A stretch of 64,000 nt of DNA from Neurospora intermedia. Lineage: Eukaryota > Ascomycota > Sordariomycetes > Sordariales > Sordariaceae. Below the pieces are notes generated by a model that saw only the letters and a list, made by a program, of their open reading frames with translations, had not been told where the DNA came from and ran no database searches. This document shows, in pieces, positions 20,203-31,858 of this stretch (position 1 is its first letter; every line of letters starts with the position of its first letter). Position numbers and translations under genes: made by a program. The stretch spans positions 2,914,001 to 2,978,000 of the forward strand of contig BTPP01000004.1 in assembly GCA_037102815.1 (NCBI GenBank), in the 5' to 3' direction.

Positions 20203-22893
20203 CTACACACACTGCCAATACCAATCGTTCTGCTTCTCGCACTTATATGGCGCCTGGCACGTCTGGCTGCCAGTATACGTCGGGCCGCCGCACCAGCCCC
20301 ACCTGGGAACGGCCTCGTTGGCGGGTTGCGCCAGGATCTTGGCTGCGGCGTGCTCAGCGGCAACGACGATGTAGGCGGTAGGGTTGGTGGTCGGGACACC
20401 GGGGAAAATCGAGGCATCCACGACGTACAGGTTGTCAGTGCCATAGACGCGCGTGTTGGTGTCGACGACTGCGGTGCCGCCGCTGCGGCCGTCGTCGGTG
20501 CCCATCTTGTTGGTGCCCATCCAGTGGTTGGAGCGGCGGGATTGGTAGGTTACGGGTTGCTGGAGGAGGATACGGAGTTAGTAAGGGGTGAGGTTAATAA
20601 GGAAAGGGATGGGGGTGGGAAAGAAGCTTACCTTGTCAACAAAATCAGCAGCCGTCTGGTTGGCGCTAGGGTAAGCCCAGGTGAGACCCTTGACGTTGGC
20701 GAGAGCCTTCTGGAGGTTGACGATACCCTGAACGACAGCGGCCTTGTCGTTGGGGTCCTTGAGGTACGGGAGGTCAGACACGACGGTGTTGAGGGTGGGG
20801 CTGAGGGTCATGCGGCCGCGCGAGGTGGCGCCACGGCCGAGGTACTGGCTCATGGTCATGGCGTAGCCGTCGGGGGTCTCGAAGCTGCCCTCGACGCGGG
20901 CGGTCCAGTGCAGCTGACGGACAATGCCGTCGGCACCCGTGATCTCCTCCCAGAACAAGGGGCCAATGTTGGGCGCGGCCTGGGCGAAGATGCCGGAGCG
21001 CCCATTGAGGTACAGGTTCATGTCGGTCGTGTTGGGGTTGTCCCAAGCCTTGTAGAAGTCGTAGAAGGTCACGTTGTTGTGCTGGATGACGGTGTCGGTG
21101 TTGGTATGGTCGACCAGGTTGTGGCCGACGGGGAGGTCAATCCAGGACGAGTTGCTGACCATGGTAGGGCCGTCGGCGGAGGCCTTGACCACCTCGAGCT
21201 GGTCCTTGGGGCCAATGCCGGAACGGAGAAGGATCTTGGCGCTGCCGAAGGTGCCGGCGGAGAGCACGACGCGGCCGGTGGTGTTGGTGACGGGGATGAT
21301 TCCGGAGTAGCCGCCATTGCGGAAGGCCTCAACCTCCACACCGGTAATGTGGCCGCCCTCACGGATGACGCGCTTGACAGCGGTATTGAGCCACAGCTTG
21401 AAGTTGCTGCGCTTCTTGGCGCTGACGAGGTAAGTCGCCAGAGGACCACCACGCTCACCATTGATGTACATGTATGAGGTGTGGGAAAAAGTGCGGTTCT
21501 TCTGCTCGCTGTCCTTGAGGGAATCGACCTCCTTCCAGCCGCTCGCCTTGAGGCCGTTGGCAAGAACCTCGAAGCCCTGCTGAAGGTAGCGCTTTCCATC
21601 CTGAGAAGGAGTGGTGGTACCCGGAATGCGGGAGAGGGCTCTAGTGGTAGCACCGGCGATATCGCTGCCCTTCCAGCCAGAGGGGAAGAGGTAATCCCAG
21701 TCCTTGGTGTAGGGCTTGTACCAGAGACCGGCGTTGATGGCCGTACCACCGCCGAGCACGCAGCCGGCCATCTGATCGGTATCGGAGCAGGCAATGCCAT
21801 CCGAGTCTTTCCAGATCTGGTTGCAAAGACCGGGAACATCGAAGCGAGTAAGGGATGTATTATTAAGCCACTCGGGCTTCAGAGTACCACCATGCTCACC
21901 AGTGGAAGCGAAACCCTTTTCGATGAGCAGCACGCTCTTACCGGACTCGCTGAGCTTGTCAGCGACGGGGATACCACCGGCACCACCACCAACGACAATG
22001 TAGTCAAAGGAAACGCCAGTGGGAACAGGAGTGGCGGCAATACTGGTCGTGGCTGGACCACTGCAAGAACTGGTAACGGTCTTGGTGGCCTTGGCAGCCC
22101 ATGCAGTATAAGAGGGATTGGCAATGTTGCTGTCAAAGGCAGCTCCCCACTGACCCATGCCGTTGTCATGCTGACTGAGAGTGATCTGGGTAGGGCAAGT
22201 CGGGTTACCGGGAGAGGGGAAGGCCTGGACCCAACCGAGCTGAGCCCCCTTATTGCTGGTAGAAATGCCGCCGGTGACACCGTCTTGGTCCCATGACAAA
22301 CAGTTCTGGCATCTAAAGACAAGGGTGAAGTGGGTAGCGTTGACGCTGGACGCGATCTGGGTGATCTTGGCGTCACCAGCGTAGTTCTTGGGCATGGCGT
22401 AACCCGTGGCGAACATGAGATTGGTGTAGACTTCTCCGTCAGAAGGCCAGGCGGTAATGAGTAGATTGTTGGTCATGGCGCCTCTGAGAGAAACACCGCA
22501 CCAACCGCTGTTGGCACCATTCTTGGCGGAGGAGCATTCCTGATCGTAAAGGTCAGTACAGGAGGACACTGGGTAGTTTTTCTTCCTTTCCCATCAAAAC
22601 ATACCAGATAACCGATGAATTCAGTCGCGTCGGTAGTAAGAGCATTTGACGGCAGAGCCATACCAACGGTGAAGCCACCTTTGGTCTGGGAATCGGAAGC
22701 ACTCCATGTGTTGAAGATAATGCCGGTATCAGGGTGAGTGAAGGTCTTGGGAGCGGTTTGGGCGAAGGCGGGCGACAGCACTGATAATCGTCACGTCAGT
22801 ATCGTTGAGCGGTTGAGTGGCTCGTTGTGTCATTGTTTACTTACATGAAGCCACCGCCGCCAGGCCGCTGAGAAAGGCCGAGGTGGTCCTCAT
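20203..22893 (-). CDS. cdh-1: Cellobiose dehydrogenase (class IIA, with CBM1)
   Basis: Four exons (22845-22893, 22605-22780, 20632-22539, 20203-20559) join in phase to 829 residues, the length of N. crassa CDH-1. A signal peptide (MRTTSAFLSGLAAVAS to about AFAQ) exports it. Residues about 24-230 are the heme b cytochrome domain (AA8). A Ser/Thr/Pro linker leads to the GMC flavodehydrogenase (AA3_1), which starts at FDYIVVGGGAGG; VLGGGTAINAGLW and the late DASIFPGVPTTNPTAY motif belong to it. The last about 35 residues (WGWCGGPTYTGSQTC through WYWQCV) are a cellulose-binding CBM1 with its aromatic face. The enzyme oxidises cellobiose to its lactone and passes electrons through the heme to lytic polysaccharide monooxygenases outside the cell. 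Expression on cellulose is known in N. crassa. Confidence 0.97.
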
Positions 22894-24262
22894 CTTGTAC
22901 AGTAAGTTCTAGAAGGCCACTTCACACGGTTGGTGCGCGATGGGAAGAAACAAAGAAGGCCATGATGGAGGGTTCCATGAACTCCCTATATACAGAATCT
23001 ACAGTATGGGGGGCAAGCGGCCGAAAGCAGAAGTACTGGTGTTGAGGTGCCTGAAAAGGAGTGTTGATGCAAAACTTCCGATAGATGGAGGGGGCGGCAC
23101 ACCCTGTCCGAAATTGCGGCTTTGGAGGGATGAAGCCAAGATCTTGCATACCAGCGCAGACCCATGGAATGAGTAGTATGTTACCTCGCGCTCATCATGA
23201 TCCAGGGGTTAGAACGAGCAGTTTACGTTTGGGGATGTGAACCAGAGCGGAACGAAGGTAAAGAGGAGGCTACCAAATGGTGGGCATCCCCTCGTTGAAA
23301 CCAGCCAGCCGGTTAGCCAGCGGGAGGGATCATGGTCGCGGCTGTCTTCCTTGTCAGCGAAGCCAGTCTGGGAAGGTCTTCGATGCCAACCCGTCTTTCC
23401 AAAGGCCTAATTAGGTCCATCGACGCGAGCTGGTTTCCCTTGCCGTCAAGATGCGGGTAAAGTCTCCACCCAAGTCAGACGGAGGGAGGTCCCAATAGAG
23501 GCCAGGAAACATGTTCCGACAATGGTTCCAAGGTACTATCGTGAGCACGTCAAGAAGACGGAGCCTGGTGCGGTTGAGGCCGTCTTGCTCCGTTCAGCTC
23601 CATCGGGTATAGTTGGTGATGGTTGCCGACCCCGCGCGTCTGCAACAAACGGCAGATTGCTGCAATGGGACTGTAATGTCATGACAGCGAGGAAAAGGGG
23701 GGGCAAGTGACCAGTTAGCGGCCGCTGGAGGATAGCCGCCGGTCGGGAAGGCGGATGTCGTCGCGGCCCGGAGGTGAGGCCCCCGAATACTTTTTAGGAA
23801 ACGGCTGACGGCACGGCGGGAGGCTCAATCCAGGAACCTGGGTAGCTTCAGTTGCTTGGCACCGAGTGGTCACGCAAAGATCGGCAGTGTTTAATAGCAG
23901 GCCCTTGTCATTATGCCCGCCTTTTCTAGAATCAGAGAAGGTAAAAGGGGGTCCTGTTTCGGAACAAACATCGAAGATTCCCCAGAACAAAACTTGGAAA
24001 AGGATCGAATTCGCAACCCGTCACCGACTTGGCGGCCGAAGTACTCCTGGACTTGTAACAGCCAAGAGAGATGGTGCTACACCCATGGCAGATGAGATAA
24101 AATGAGGAGGGGAGCGCTGGGGGGAAAAGAGGACAGGGCTGACTCCACTGCTATGAGTGGAAGGAAGGAAGCCTTGTTGTTTTGAGAAACATGTGAAAGA
24201 TGCCAAGTCCACGGAATAGGATACAAAAAGTTTAAAGAGTGTAAAAAGCCAAAAAGTTAAAG
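22894..24262. promoter_or_regulatory. cdh-1 upstream region
   Basis: A 1.37-kb GC-rich gap between cdh-1 and tRNA-Arg, with no credible gene. On the strand read towards cdh-1 a GGCTAA hexamer (TTAGCC at 23313-23318, about 420 bases before the start) fits the XlnR/Xyr1 core GGCTAR, and GGGTAAA at 23454-23460 fits the looser GGNTAAA form. Single short matches are expected by chance, so the regulatory reading is weak. The long promoter is in keeping with a carbon-regulated gene. Confidence 0.3.
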
Positions 24263-24335
24263 CGACCCACACGCGACTCGAACGCGCAATCTTCAGAGCC
24301 GAAATCTGACGCCTTAGCCATTAGGCCAATGGGCC
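24263..24335 (-). tRNA. tRNA-Arg (UCG), intronless
   Basis: A 73-nt cloverleaf on the reverse strand: acceptor GGCCCAT pairs with GTGGGTC, D arm GCCT/AGGC with AATGGCTA in the loop, anticodon stem TCAGA/TCTGA around loop TTTCGGC, and T arm GCGCG-TTCGAGT-CGCGT. The anticodon is TCG, which reads arginine CGA. The discriminator is G73. A T5 run follows within about 10 bases as the polymerase III terminator. Confidence 0.9.
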
Positions 24336-24975
24336 TTCGCTTTGTTGAAACTACACTTTGAAACAAATCCTAAGAAGGGATAGCCTGGTAATTGTACAAC
24401 CATGCGGCAAGCCTAGCGGGCATGCATGTACGCAGTACACTATGCATGGGCTTTGCTGATCTCTTTACAACTTTTAAAAGCCCCTCCCCCTCCCCCTCCT
24501 TTGTTCCTTTTCCTTTTCACGATGCTCTCTGAATTCGATTCTCGCTTTCCTCTCTCCATATCAGTTGCCTTGACACTAATCAAAGGCTCATCCCGATTGC
24601 CTTGTCAAGTCTGTGTAAACCCAACGCTTGGGCTCGCCACATCCCTTGTAAAAAACATGGAGGAAATGAGGACTGTCCTGGACGCACCATCCTTGACAAT
24701 CACACGCTGTTTCAAGTCGAAAACATGACTCCCTTGTCACTCTACCAATCCATCCCCCGCTTGCCGTCGGCACGAAGCTTATCTGGACTGCGCCTCTCTC
24801 TTCGTCCTAACGCAGTGCATACCATTTTTGTGTTTGACGATGGTCGGCGGCGGTCCTCTCCCCATACACAACTTTTTCCAAGTTGGTCCAACGTCACCGG
24901 CCAAGCCCGCTTTGTGCCTCTGTGTAAGAAATGCAACCTACTGAGACGCGGATTTAAACACAGTGGTTTGCGAAA
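24336..24975. other. Intergenic ahead of dioxygenase gene
   Basis: Contains a CT-rich run near 24480-24530, probably promoter or leader of the dioxygenase gene. Frames across it look like chance openings with no recognisable protein. Confidence 0.4.
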
Positions 24976-25948
24976 ATGTTGTCTTATGCAGTCGCTTTAA
25001 TCGGCATTCTCATTGTTTTCAACAGTCCTCTCAACAATCTTTTATTTTCCAATAATGTGAATCCGAACCAATGTCCCGGCCAGATCCCGCAACTTCATCG
25101 GATCCCGCTGTCCAAACTCAACCTTAAAGAAGATCTGATTGCATTGGAGGGCAACTCATCGTTACAATGCATGCCCCACACTCCCGCGCCTGTGGTCCAT
25201 GTCTACTCAAGGGAGCCATTGGTGCTCTACATCGAGAACTTCCTAAGTCTTGACGAGCGAGAGCATTTGCTTGGCATTAGGTTAGTGTCAATCAACACCT
25301 ATTGGCCTACTTAGACGAGAGAGCTCCTCTGCCAAGAATCGGTTACTGACACCCCACCCAAGTGAACCTCTCTTCGAACCCTCCACCACCACCAGCGATG
25401 GCGGCCAGACAACCCACCGCAACACCACAGTCCGTGACTCCGAAGTCGCCGTGATCCCCCGTACCGACCGCGTCCGGTGCATCGAGAACCGCGCCCGCGA
25501 GATTCAGGGCTGGAGGGAAAACGTCTTCATCGAGAGGCTGCGTACCCAGCGGTATCGCCAGGGTGGCCACTACAACCACCACTTCGACTGGAGTTCCAAC
25601 CGCGGGGGTTGGGGCCGTGTCAGTAGCTTTATGGTTTGGGTCGACGACGGTGATGGCAGCCTGGTCGGTGGTGGTACCGAGTTCCCCCGCATGAAGAGGC
25701 CGAAGGATCCAAGATGGTGTGCTTTTATTGAATGTCCCGGCAAAACGGCCGACAAAGGAGATGGACTGGAACAAATACCCGAATTGGGCGTGACTTTCAA
25801 AGTCATTCCGGGCAATGCTGTCTACTGGGAGAATTTCCGGTCGGATGGTACTGGCAGAGGATGGGTTGAGGCATGGCATGCTGGCTTGCCAGTTGAGAAA
25901 GGGGTCAAGGTTGGGTTGAATATTTGGAGCACGGGGTATATCGAGTAG
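24976..25948 (+). CDS. Prolyl 4-hydroxylase-like Fe(II)/2-oxoglutarate dioxygenase
   Basis: Two exons (24976-25280, 25363-25948) give 296 residues. The intron has donor GTTAGT, branch ACTGAC and acceptor AAG, and restores the frame exactly. The N-terminus has a hydrophobic signal-anchor (about residues 3-16, SYAVALIGILIVFN), so the enzyme is probably an ER-lumenal type II membrane protein. The iron ligands are visible as His175 and Asp177 in HFDW and His274 in WHAGLPV; Lys284 in KGVKVGLNIW is placed to bind 2-oxoglutarate. Spacing and the VLYIENFLSLDEREHLL lead-in match the P4Hc superfamily. The substrate cannot be told. Fungal members hydroxylate proline in proteins or act on small molecules. 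Confidence 0.88.
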
Positions 25949-26357
25949 GCAATATCATAGGGGCCATCGACTTGCACAACTATCATTGCGAGTTGACGAA
26001 AATAGACAGCACGAACGAGACAGCCCGATCACACATGAACGCGATCCTCGACGACAACCCCGTTTGTATCCCAAGGTGATTGACGCAGGTCGCACAACCT
26101 GACACTTATGCTTTCGAGAGCCACCTGCCCAAGCAGTCCACCTCTCTTCAATTTCCTATTGAAAGGGAGGCTCATTGTGCAGCCCATACGTGGTATAGCG
26201 GATCCCGCTCCGCCACGTTTCAGACGCCGAAGACACGTTACCAGATGGATGTGCCATCGTCATGTTGCATCACGATACCGAAGTATCTGCGACTGTGACC
26301 AACGGTTCGTTAGCCAGCCGAAAAGACAAACAGAGCAAAAAAAGAAAAAGAAAAGTG
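25949..26357. other. Intergenic, dioxygenase 3' end to tRNA-like gene
   Basis: Nothing recognised except the A-rich stretch at 26335-26354, which on the reverse strand forms the T-rich terminator of the adjacent tRNA-like gene. Confidence 0.4.
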
Positions 26358-26451
26358 TGGTCCGTACCGGACTCGAACCGGTATCTTCCTAAAGGCCGTG
26401 ACCGAAGTGGAATCTCCACCTCAAGAATGTTGCTCATTACACCAACGAACC
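26358..26451 (-). tRNA. tRNA-like gene, isotype unresolved, probably with intron
   Basis: The reverse strand has acceptor halves GGTTCGT and ACGGACC, which pair over seven positions (one G-T), T8-G9, a D arm resembling fungal Gln/Glu tRNAs (GTGTAAT through AACAT), a perfect B box and T arm (ACCGG-TTCGAGT-CCGGT), A73, and T-runs just downstream. The 94-nt length implies about 20 extra bases. The middle contains an 8-bp hairpin (GAGGTGGA-GAT-TCCACTTC) that may be part of an intron, but I could not place an anticodon loop with T33. It may be a real intron-bearing tRNA, a selenocysteine-like or long-arm form, or a decayed copy. Confidence 0.5.
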
Positions 26452-27917
26452 ACAGAAAGGTGGACAGGATAAGGATCTTATATAGGCGCGGGAATGTTCG
26501 GATGACGTTGGGCAGGCAGAAGGTAGAGACCATGCGAGAGCTGCAGGCGGGCAGGCAGGCATCACTCACTCTGGACTCACTTTGAAATCTCAGACGGCCC
26601 CTATCTTATGATCCGACGATAGGTAGGTAGGTATTGGGCGGGCCTCCAAACCGAAATCACGCATGTGCTCTGACAGAATGTGTCAGCCCCGAACGGTGCT
26701 GATCCAAGGCCTAGGCCTCGACGCAGAGATGATCGACAGTACAATGCATTGCTGATCGCAGCTGAGCTTCTTTTAACGACTACTCATTCTTTCAGTCACC
26801 AGCAGGCAATCACAAGGCTTGAAGGTCTGCCCCTTCAAGGCTTCCTGAAAAAAAAAACATCACGAGGTTGAAAGCTTGAGGTCAAGGCATCGAATCAAGG
26901 GCTACAACCAGACCTGACATCTATAAATTCCCAAGACATTCACCTCCCACCTCCCCGATGCCAGACACCACACAACGCCACACAACATGAAGTTTTTGGA
27001 CTCGAAATAAATGTACTACACAAAGCCACCCTGCAATGTTCGCGAAGATTGTTTAACATGTGACAGCGTCAATCAAGCAGAGAAACGAGACTCACCTCAC
27101 GCCCATGCAGTGACCCATCCGCATCTAGACGAACCACAGATGTGCACGCACGATATTCGCTCGAAGTCAACCCTGGGAGACAACATGACATCCATGAACC
27201 GAGGTCGAACACGATGCAGTCGCAACACACATTGCATCATTCAATTAATCAATCAATCATCTGGAAATAAAGTTTCACGACATGTTCCGTTACCAAGGCA
27301 ACTAGCCGGATCCCGAAGACGATGTACCACCATTTTCGGTGAGAGTACTTACCGTGAAGAGTGGCACGACATGTGATCGAAGATCGAGTCCATCTCCTTC
27401 TGAGACCGGCGGTTAGATTGTAAATTTTTGCGTAGAATCATTTATCCAAATCATACGGCTTATTCTTAAGGATCTGTAGTTGACAAGGAGTGCGGCGTAC
27501 AACTTGACTACAGGACTTACACAGTCATCACAGAGACGGGATTAAGACAGAATTCGCACATTTCATTGACTTAGCATCATTCCTATCGAGCAATGAGACT
27601 TGTCTTGGTTTAACAATGCCAAAACTTCATGAACTCCCTCGCTTGAAGAATCAACAAAGTCCAAGAGACGGTGACGAAAATGACTCGTAGGAAACTTGAA
27701 AACCCAAATGAAACAGAAAGCAGGATCAATGGGGCAAGTATGATCACAAAGGTCAAATAACCGAAAAGAAAAGAGAATGGTTAGAGTCCAAAAGAGAACA
27801 CGGAAAATACACAACCATGTAAACGTTGACCCATTTCCACTTTAAAACCCCACCCTCCTCTTGCAACGCATCACTCAAACAGTATACAACCACTTAAATT
27901 ACTCTAACCAATCGAGC
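26452..27917. other. Intergenic, 1.5 kb, no gene supported
   Basis: A TAGG-rich run (three TAGG units near 26621-26633) lies in the left part, and a TATA-like CTATAAAT near 26920-26927 is followed at 26987 by a tiny frame (MKFLDSK, stop). No protein-like frame or RNA gene could be supported. A small non-coding or very short gene near 26.92-27.4 kb cannot be excluded. Confidence 0.35.
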
Positions 27918-30368
27918 TCACCATGGCCTCCCAGGACCAGGAAGAGTCATCGTACCAGGAAAAATTGAACCCATCAGTCGCGGTTCCAGTCCTAACCTAA
28001 TCCCCCCCATTGTAGCTCCAAAAGTAGCATCAGGCGACCACAAAGACGTAGAACCACCGCGCCCATCACTCCGCTCATGCTCAACCACCACCTCAACTTC
28101 AAACCTAGCGACGACCACCTCATTTTTTCCCTTTCCATTCATGTTTTCTTCTTGATTCTGATGAAAATGATGATGACGATAACAATAATCGAACAAAAAC
28201 CCCAGCTGCGTATCCTCATCAAACTCAGTTACATCCACCACTACCTTGCTTTCTCTCCTCCACCTGCTCCTTCCTGAACCACTTGTTGGCTCATCATCAG
28301 ACCCATCAGACCGATTGCTAGACGCAGCAGCACCGGGTAATATGGCTTTGAAAGCGCTGATCCTTACTTTGCTTGCTTCTTTCCCTGGGTTCGAACCAAA
28401 CCCCTTCAAAGACAGGTCGTGCCTGTTGAAAGTTTCAAGAACCACAGCTTGAATTGCGGCAACGGTAAGGCGGGGAAGAGAACGCAGGGTGGTGAGTTGG
28501 GAGGGGCTGTCGATTTGGGAAGGGGAAGTTTATGGTTATGAGGACTGGTGGGGTGGTAGAGGTAGAGGTAGGCTTGCTGTTTTTGTTGGTTCCACAGGAG
28601 GAGCATAGGATTGTGATGGAGTTGTGGTTGGCGTTGGGGTTGGGAGAAGAAAAGGTGGAGGTACCTCTAGAGAGGGCAGAAGGGGAAGAGGAGATGGTGC
28701 TAGATGCCCCATCAAAAAGGCGGGATGTAACAGACGGTAGTAAATTTGGAGAAGCATTGGATGCTATGGTGGTTGTTGTCGAGGAAGAGGAAGAGGTAGA
28801 GACGGAAGGGGTAACATGAATGGAAGTAGGAGGAGGAGGTGGAGGTGGTGGTGGAGGAGGAATGATTCCAGCTGTGGTATATGGTGTCGATCTCTGGACG
28901 TGCCAGGGTGCTGAACCGTAGACATGATTGACTACTCGAGACATTGGTGGAAAGGGTGGCGGCGGTGGTGGCGGCGGCGGTATATGATGCTGGGACTGCT
29001 CTGGCTTCGATGGATGACCATTGGGTTTGGGATTACTTCCAGGTACAGCATCACCGATTGCTGAAAAAGCCGGCGGTACTAACGGGGTAGCCGTAGTAGC
29101 AGGAAGTGCTTGTGACGGCAATTGCACATGCTGAATACTACCAGGTCCCAAGTACTGGTCCGTCGGTCTCATCGCTTGTCCATGACAGCTCCTATTCTGA
29201 GACTGGAAAGGGTTGAACTGCTGAAATGACCAGCATGGTTCTTGTCCAGCTCCCGCACTAGCAAAGCCGTCTGAAAGAAGGGGCGGCGGTGGCGGAGGAG
29301 AAGGATGATAAGGAGGAGGTACGTGGCTCACTCCATTCCCAATTCTACCATTCAATCTCATATTCCGAAGAGGCCACCCTGGCGGTGGAGACGGCAGAGG
29401 AGGGAAATTAACACCAGACACGCCGTTCATGCGGTTATGATATGGCATGTTATGCTGCTTAACAGGAGGGTTTGATGGTCCGAGGTCAGATTGGCTGGTG
29501 TAAGTCGGACCTGAGTTGACACAAACATTTGAGCGTCGGCTAGATGACGAGCTTCTTGCGCCCGAGCGTAATTGTCTGGAGTCAGATTTAGAACCAGAGG
29601 TTGACAAATTTACTCGGCATCGTCCGCGAGACCGAGACCGAGAACGGGAACTGGATTGGGAATGGGAGTAGCTATCTTCACGAGAAGTTGAGGCCGAACG
29701 CCATCGGAGGCTTCTTCCACGTTGCCTGGGTCTTCTGGTTTCTTTCTTGTGAGTTTCGCAGCAAGGCAAGGTACATGAAGTAGACCTGGAGGTGACCGAT
29801 TCAGCATCGTGCCCTTGGTTATCGTCAGACCCATGCTCCGAGTCACCGAAGCCATGAGCCTCCTTGTCGGCTTTGGTTTCCCTGGCTTTGGGAACGATCG
29901 AGTACCCGCTGGTCTGGATGTAGTTCTGCACGAACTCTGCCGACTTGACCATCAATGAGTGAAGAGCCCAGTAGATGGTCGGTCCCGTTTCGACCAGAAG
30001 AGGACCCCTGAAGTTCCCCTTGGTCTGCAGCACCACGGCTCTGAATTGGCCTAGTTCTTTGGCGACCACGAGAGATAACTCGGTGTCTGGGCTGCTGAAG
30101 AATCTACAGTTTTCTAGGGCAAAGTCAGTATATTGTGTTCCTATCAGATACATGTGTGACATTGGAAGGCCCTAAGGATCAGTATTGAGTGAGAATAGCC
30201 AGTAGCATTGCAATGTGAACTAGTTGAGTAGAACGACTCACTCAAGATCAAGTCTTCCAAGCCAGGGACAGGAAATGGATCCGTAACGGGCGCCATCCTG
30301 GGATCGTTAGTCTGACCAGTGATACTAGGAGTCGCAACTATCTTCGGTTCAGTCAACGGCACTAGCAT
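27918..30368 (-). CDS. Unrecognised SR- and proline-rich protein, 3' exon structure uncertain
   Basis: Exon 1 is 30242-30368 (start MLVPLTEPKIVATP). The best join uses donor GTGAGT at 30241 and acceptor CTAG at 30114, which sits behind a strong TACTGAC branch site. It keeps phase and gives EDLILKNCRFFSSPDTELSL. An ordered N-terminal region (ELGQFRAVVLQTKG, ETGPTIYWALHSLMVKSAEF) is followed by a Ser-Arg-rich stretch (SRSRSRSRGRCR) and three long proline runs (8 to 11 Pro) of the kind bound by profilin, SH3 or WW domains. The frame stops at 28435. Past it another reverse frame (27918 to about 28500; LTVAAIQAVVLETFNRHDLS, VDVTEFDEDTQLGF) looks coding and is probably the last exon, but I could not fix the donor. 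No family recognised; RNA or actin roles would be guesses. Confidence 0.55.
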
Positions 30369-31858
30369 TTCGAAAAGGGTGTTGTGAAGCCCGCGGTAGG
30401 ATACGTTAGAGTAGGCCTGGTAGATTTGTGAGTGTCGTGTCGTGGAGGAACAACAACATATTTATAGCAGAGTGTATGTTGTACGTTTGGTCACATAAAG
30501 AAGTGATTGTAATTAAAAGTCAAGCAAGAGCTTCGAAAAAAAAAGGGTTAGACTTAACACAGAAGATCTCACACACAATTGGTCTTGATGAAAGTGAGGC
30601 TAGAATTCATGTGTGTAGGTATGCATGCTTGCCGTCACAATATCGCCAGCACAGCCGCCTTGCACGACGATGATCATGGGTTAGCTTTAACAACCACAGA
30701 CGGCATAAACAGAATATTAATCACCTTCGGATCAAGGAGTAATCTATAAGCGTGAGGATGGATAGTGTACGTATCAGTAACGGGGCGCTTGAGTGAGGCC
30801 AAGGTGTGGTAACAAGCTCGTTGGAGATCGAGGCTGTCGAGATACCGAAACGAGCACAGGTAGGTAGCCTTGAGCTAATAAAGCCGGGGAGTGTAATCTG
30901 GAAAGGCACATATCGAAGTTGGGGCATGTCGTTGAGGTTTTGCTTGACTTCCGAGTGATTGTTATCTGTCGGACGTCGTACGCCGAAGTTGCTCGTGTAG
31001 TCGCTCGTGTGAACCTGACCGGTAACTGGGGCTGGTGAGGTAGTGAGAATGACCGGTTGTGGTTGTGCAGGATTCGGAACTGTGTTAGTTAGGAGCCTCG
31101 AAACTGGGTATGGGTTGTTAATGATTGATTACATGCGGGATATGCATAGTTCTCTTCCACCTACAACCAACAAAAGCCACGAACATGGGTCGGGAGACAC
31201 AACAGAGACGTTGACATGCCCCTTGACGATACACAAGTTGTTGTCTGGCTTGTCTAACGTTGACCAGATTAGACGGTCCAGGACCTCGGGAGATGCATGG
31301 CTTGACTACCTAGAGCCATCCTTGTCGCCCTGAAGTTTGTTCCAATTCCATGAAATGAACGTAAAGCATGGGATAATCAATGAAATGACGATAACATTCG
31401 ACTAGAACCCATGTTGAACGCAAGACGAATCTGGATGACACAGCAGATGAGGCGTAAGAGTGTAGGCAATTAACCGCTAGGTGGTCGAACCTCCGATCGA
31501 GATGACGGGGAATCAGCAGCCAACATTCAAACCCGGAATGCTGTGGTTGGATATACGACCCAAGGCTTGTTGATGGCACACCAAGTAAGGCAGACCTCAT
31601 GCCATGAGGAAGAAGTTGGCCCGATCCCAAACCATCATTTACTGACTTTAAGAAAGTTCACATTTGTGACAATCTCAACCGAAATACGCTTAACCACACC
31701 AAGAACAGAGTTTTATTTATATTTTATTCTTTAAATTTTTTTTTTATTTAAGAACAGGAAAAAAAACTTTATTTGTCATTGTTATAGAAGTTTCAACCAA
31801 ACAACCCCCTTACCATCCTATCTAACTGTCCAAACAAGAACCTGCCGAAGAAATGAAC
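30369..31858. other. Intergenic, 1.5 kb
   Basis: Presumed promoter of the SR/proline-rich gene on the left and 3' flank of the nucleoporin gene on the right. The stretch 31690-31765 is strikingly AT-rich (long T and A runs), fitting a 3' UTR or polyadenylation region of the reverse-strand nucleoporin gene. No coding sequence supported. Confidence 0.4.

Noticed and set aside
20032-21477. 481-codon forward frame (and a 271-codon frame at 21481-22296) across cdh-1
   Set aside because: They are antisense to the cdh-1 exons and arise from its GC-biased third positions. No protein features; the reverse strand encodes an unmistakable enzyme.
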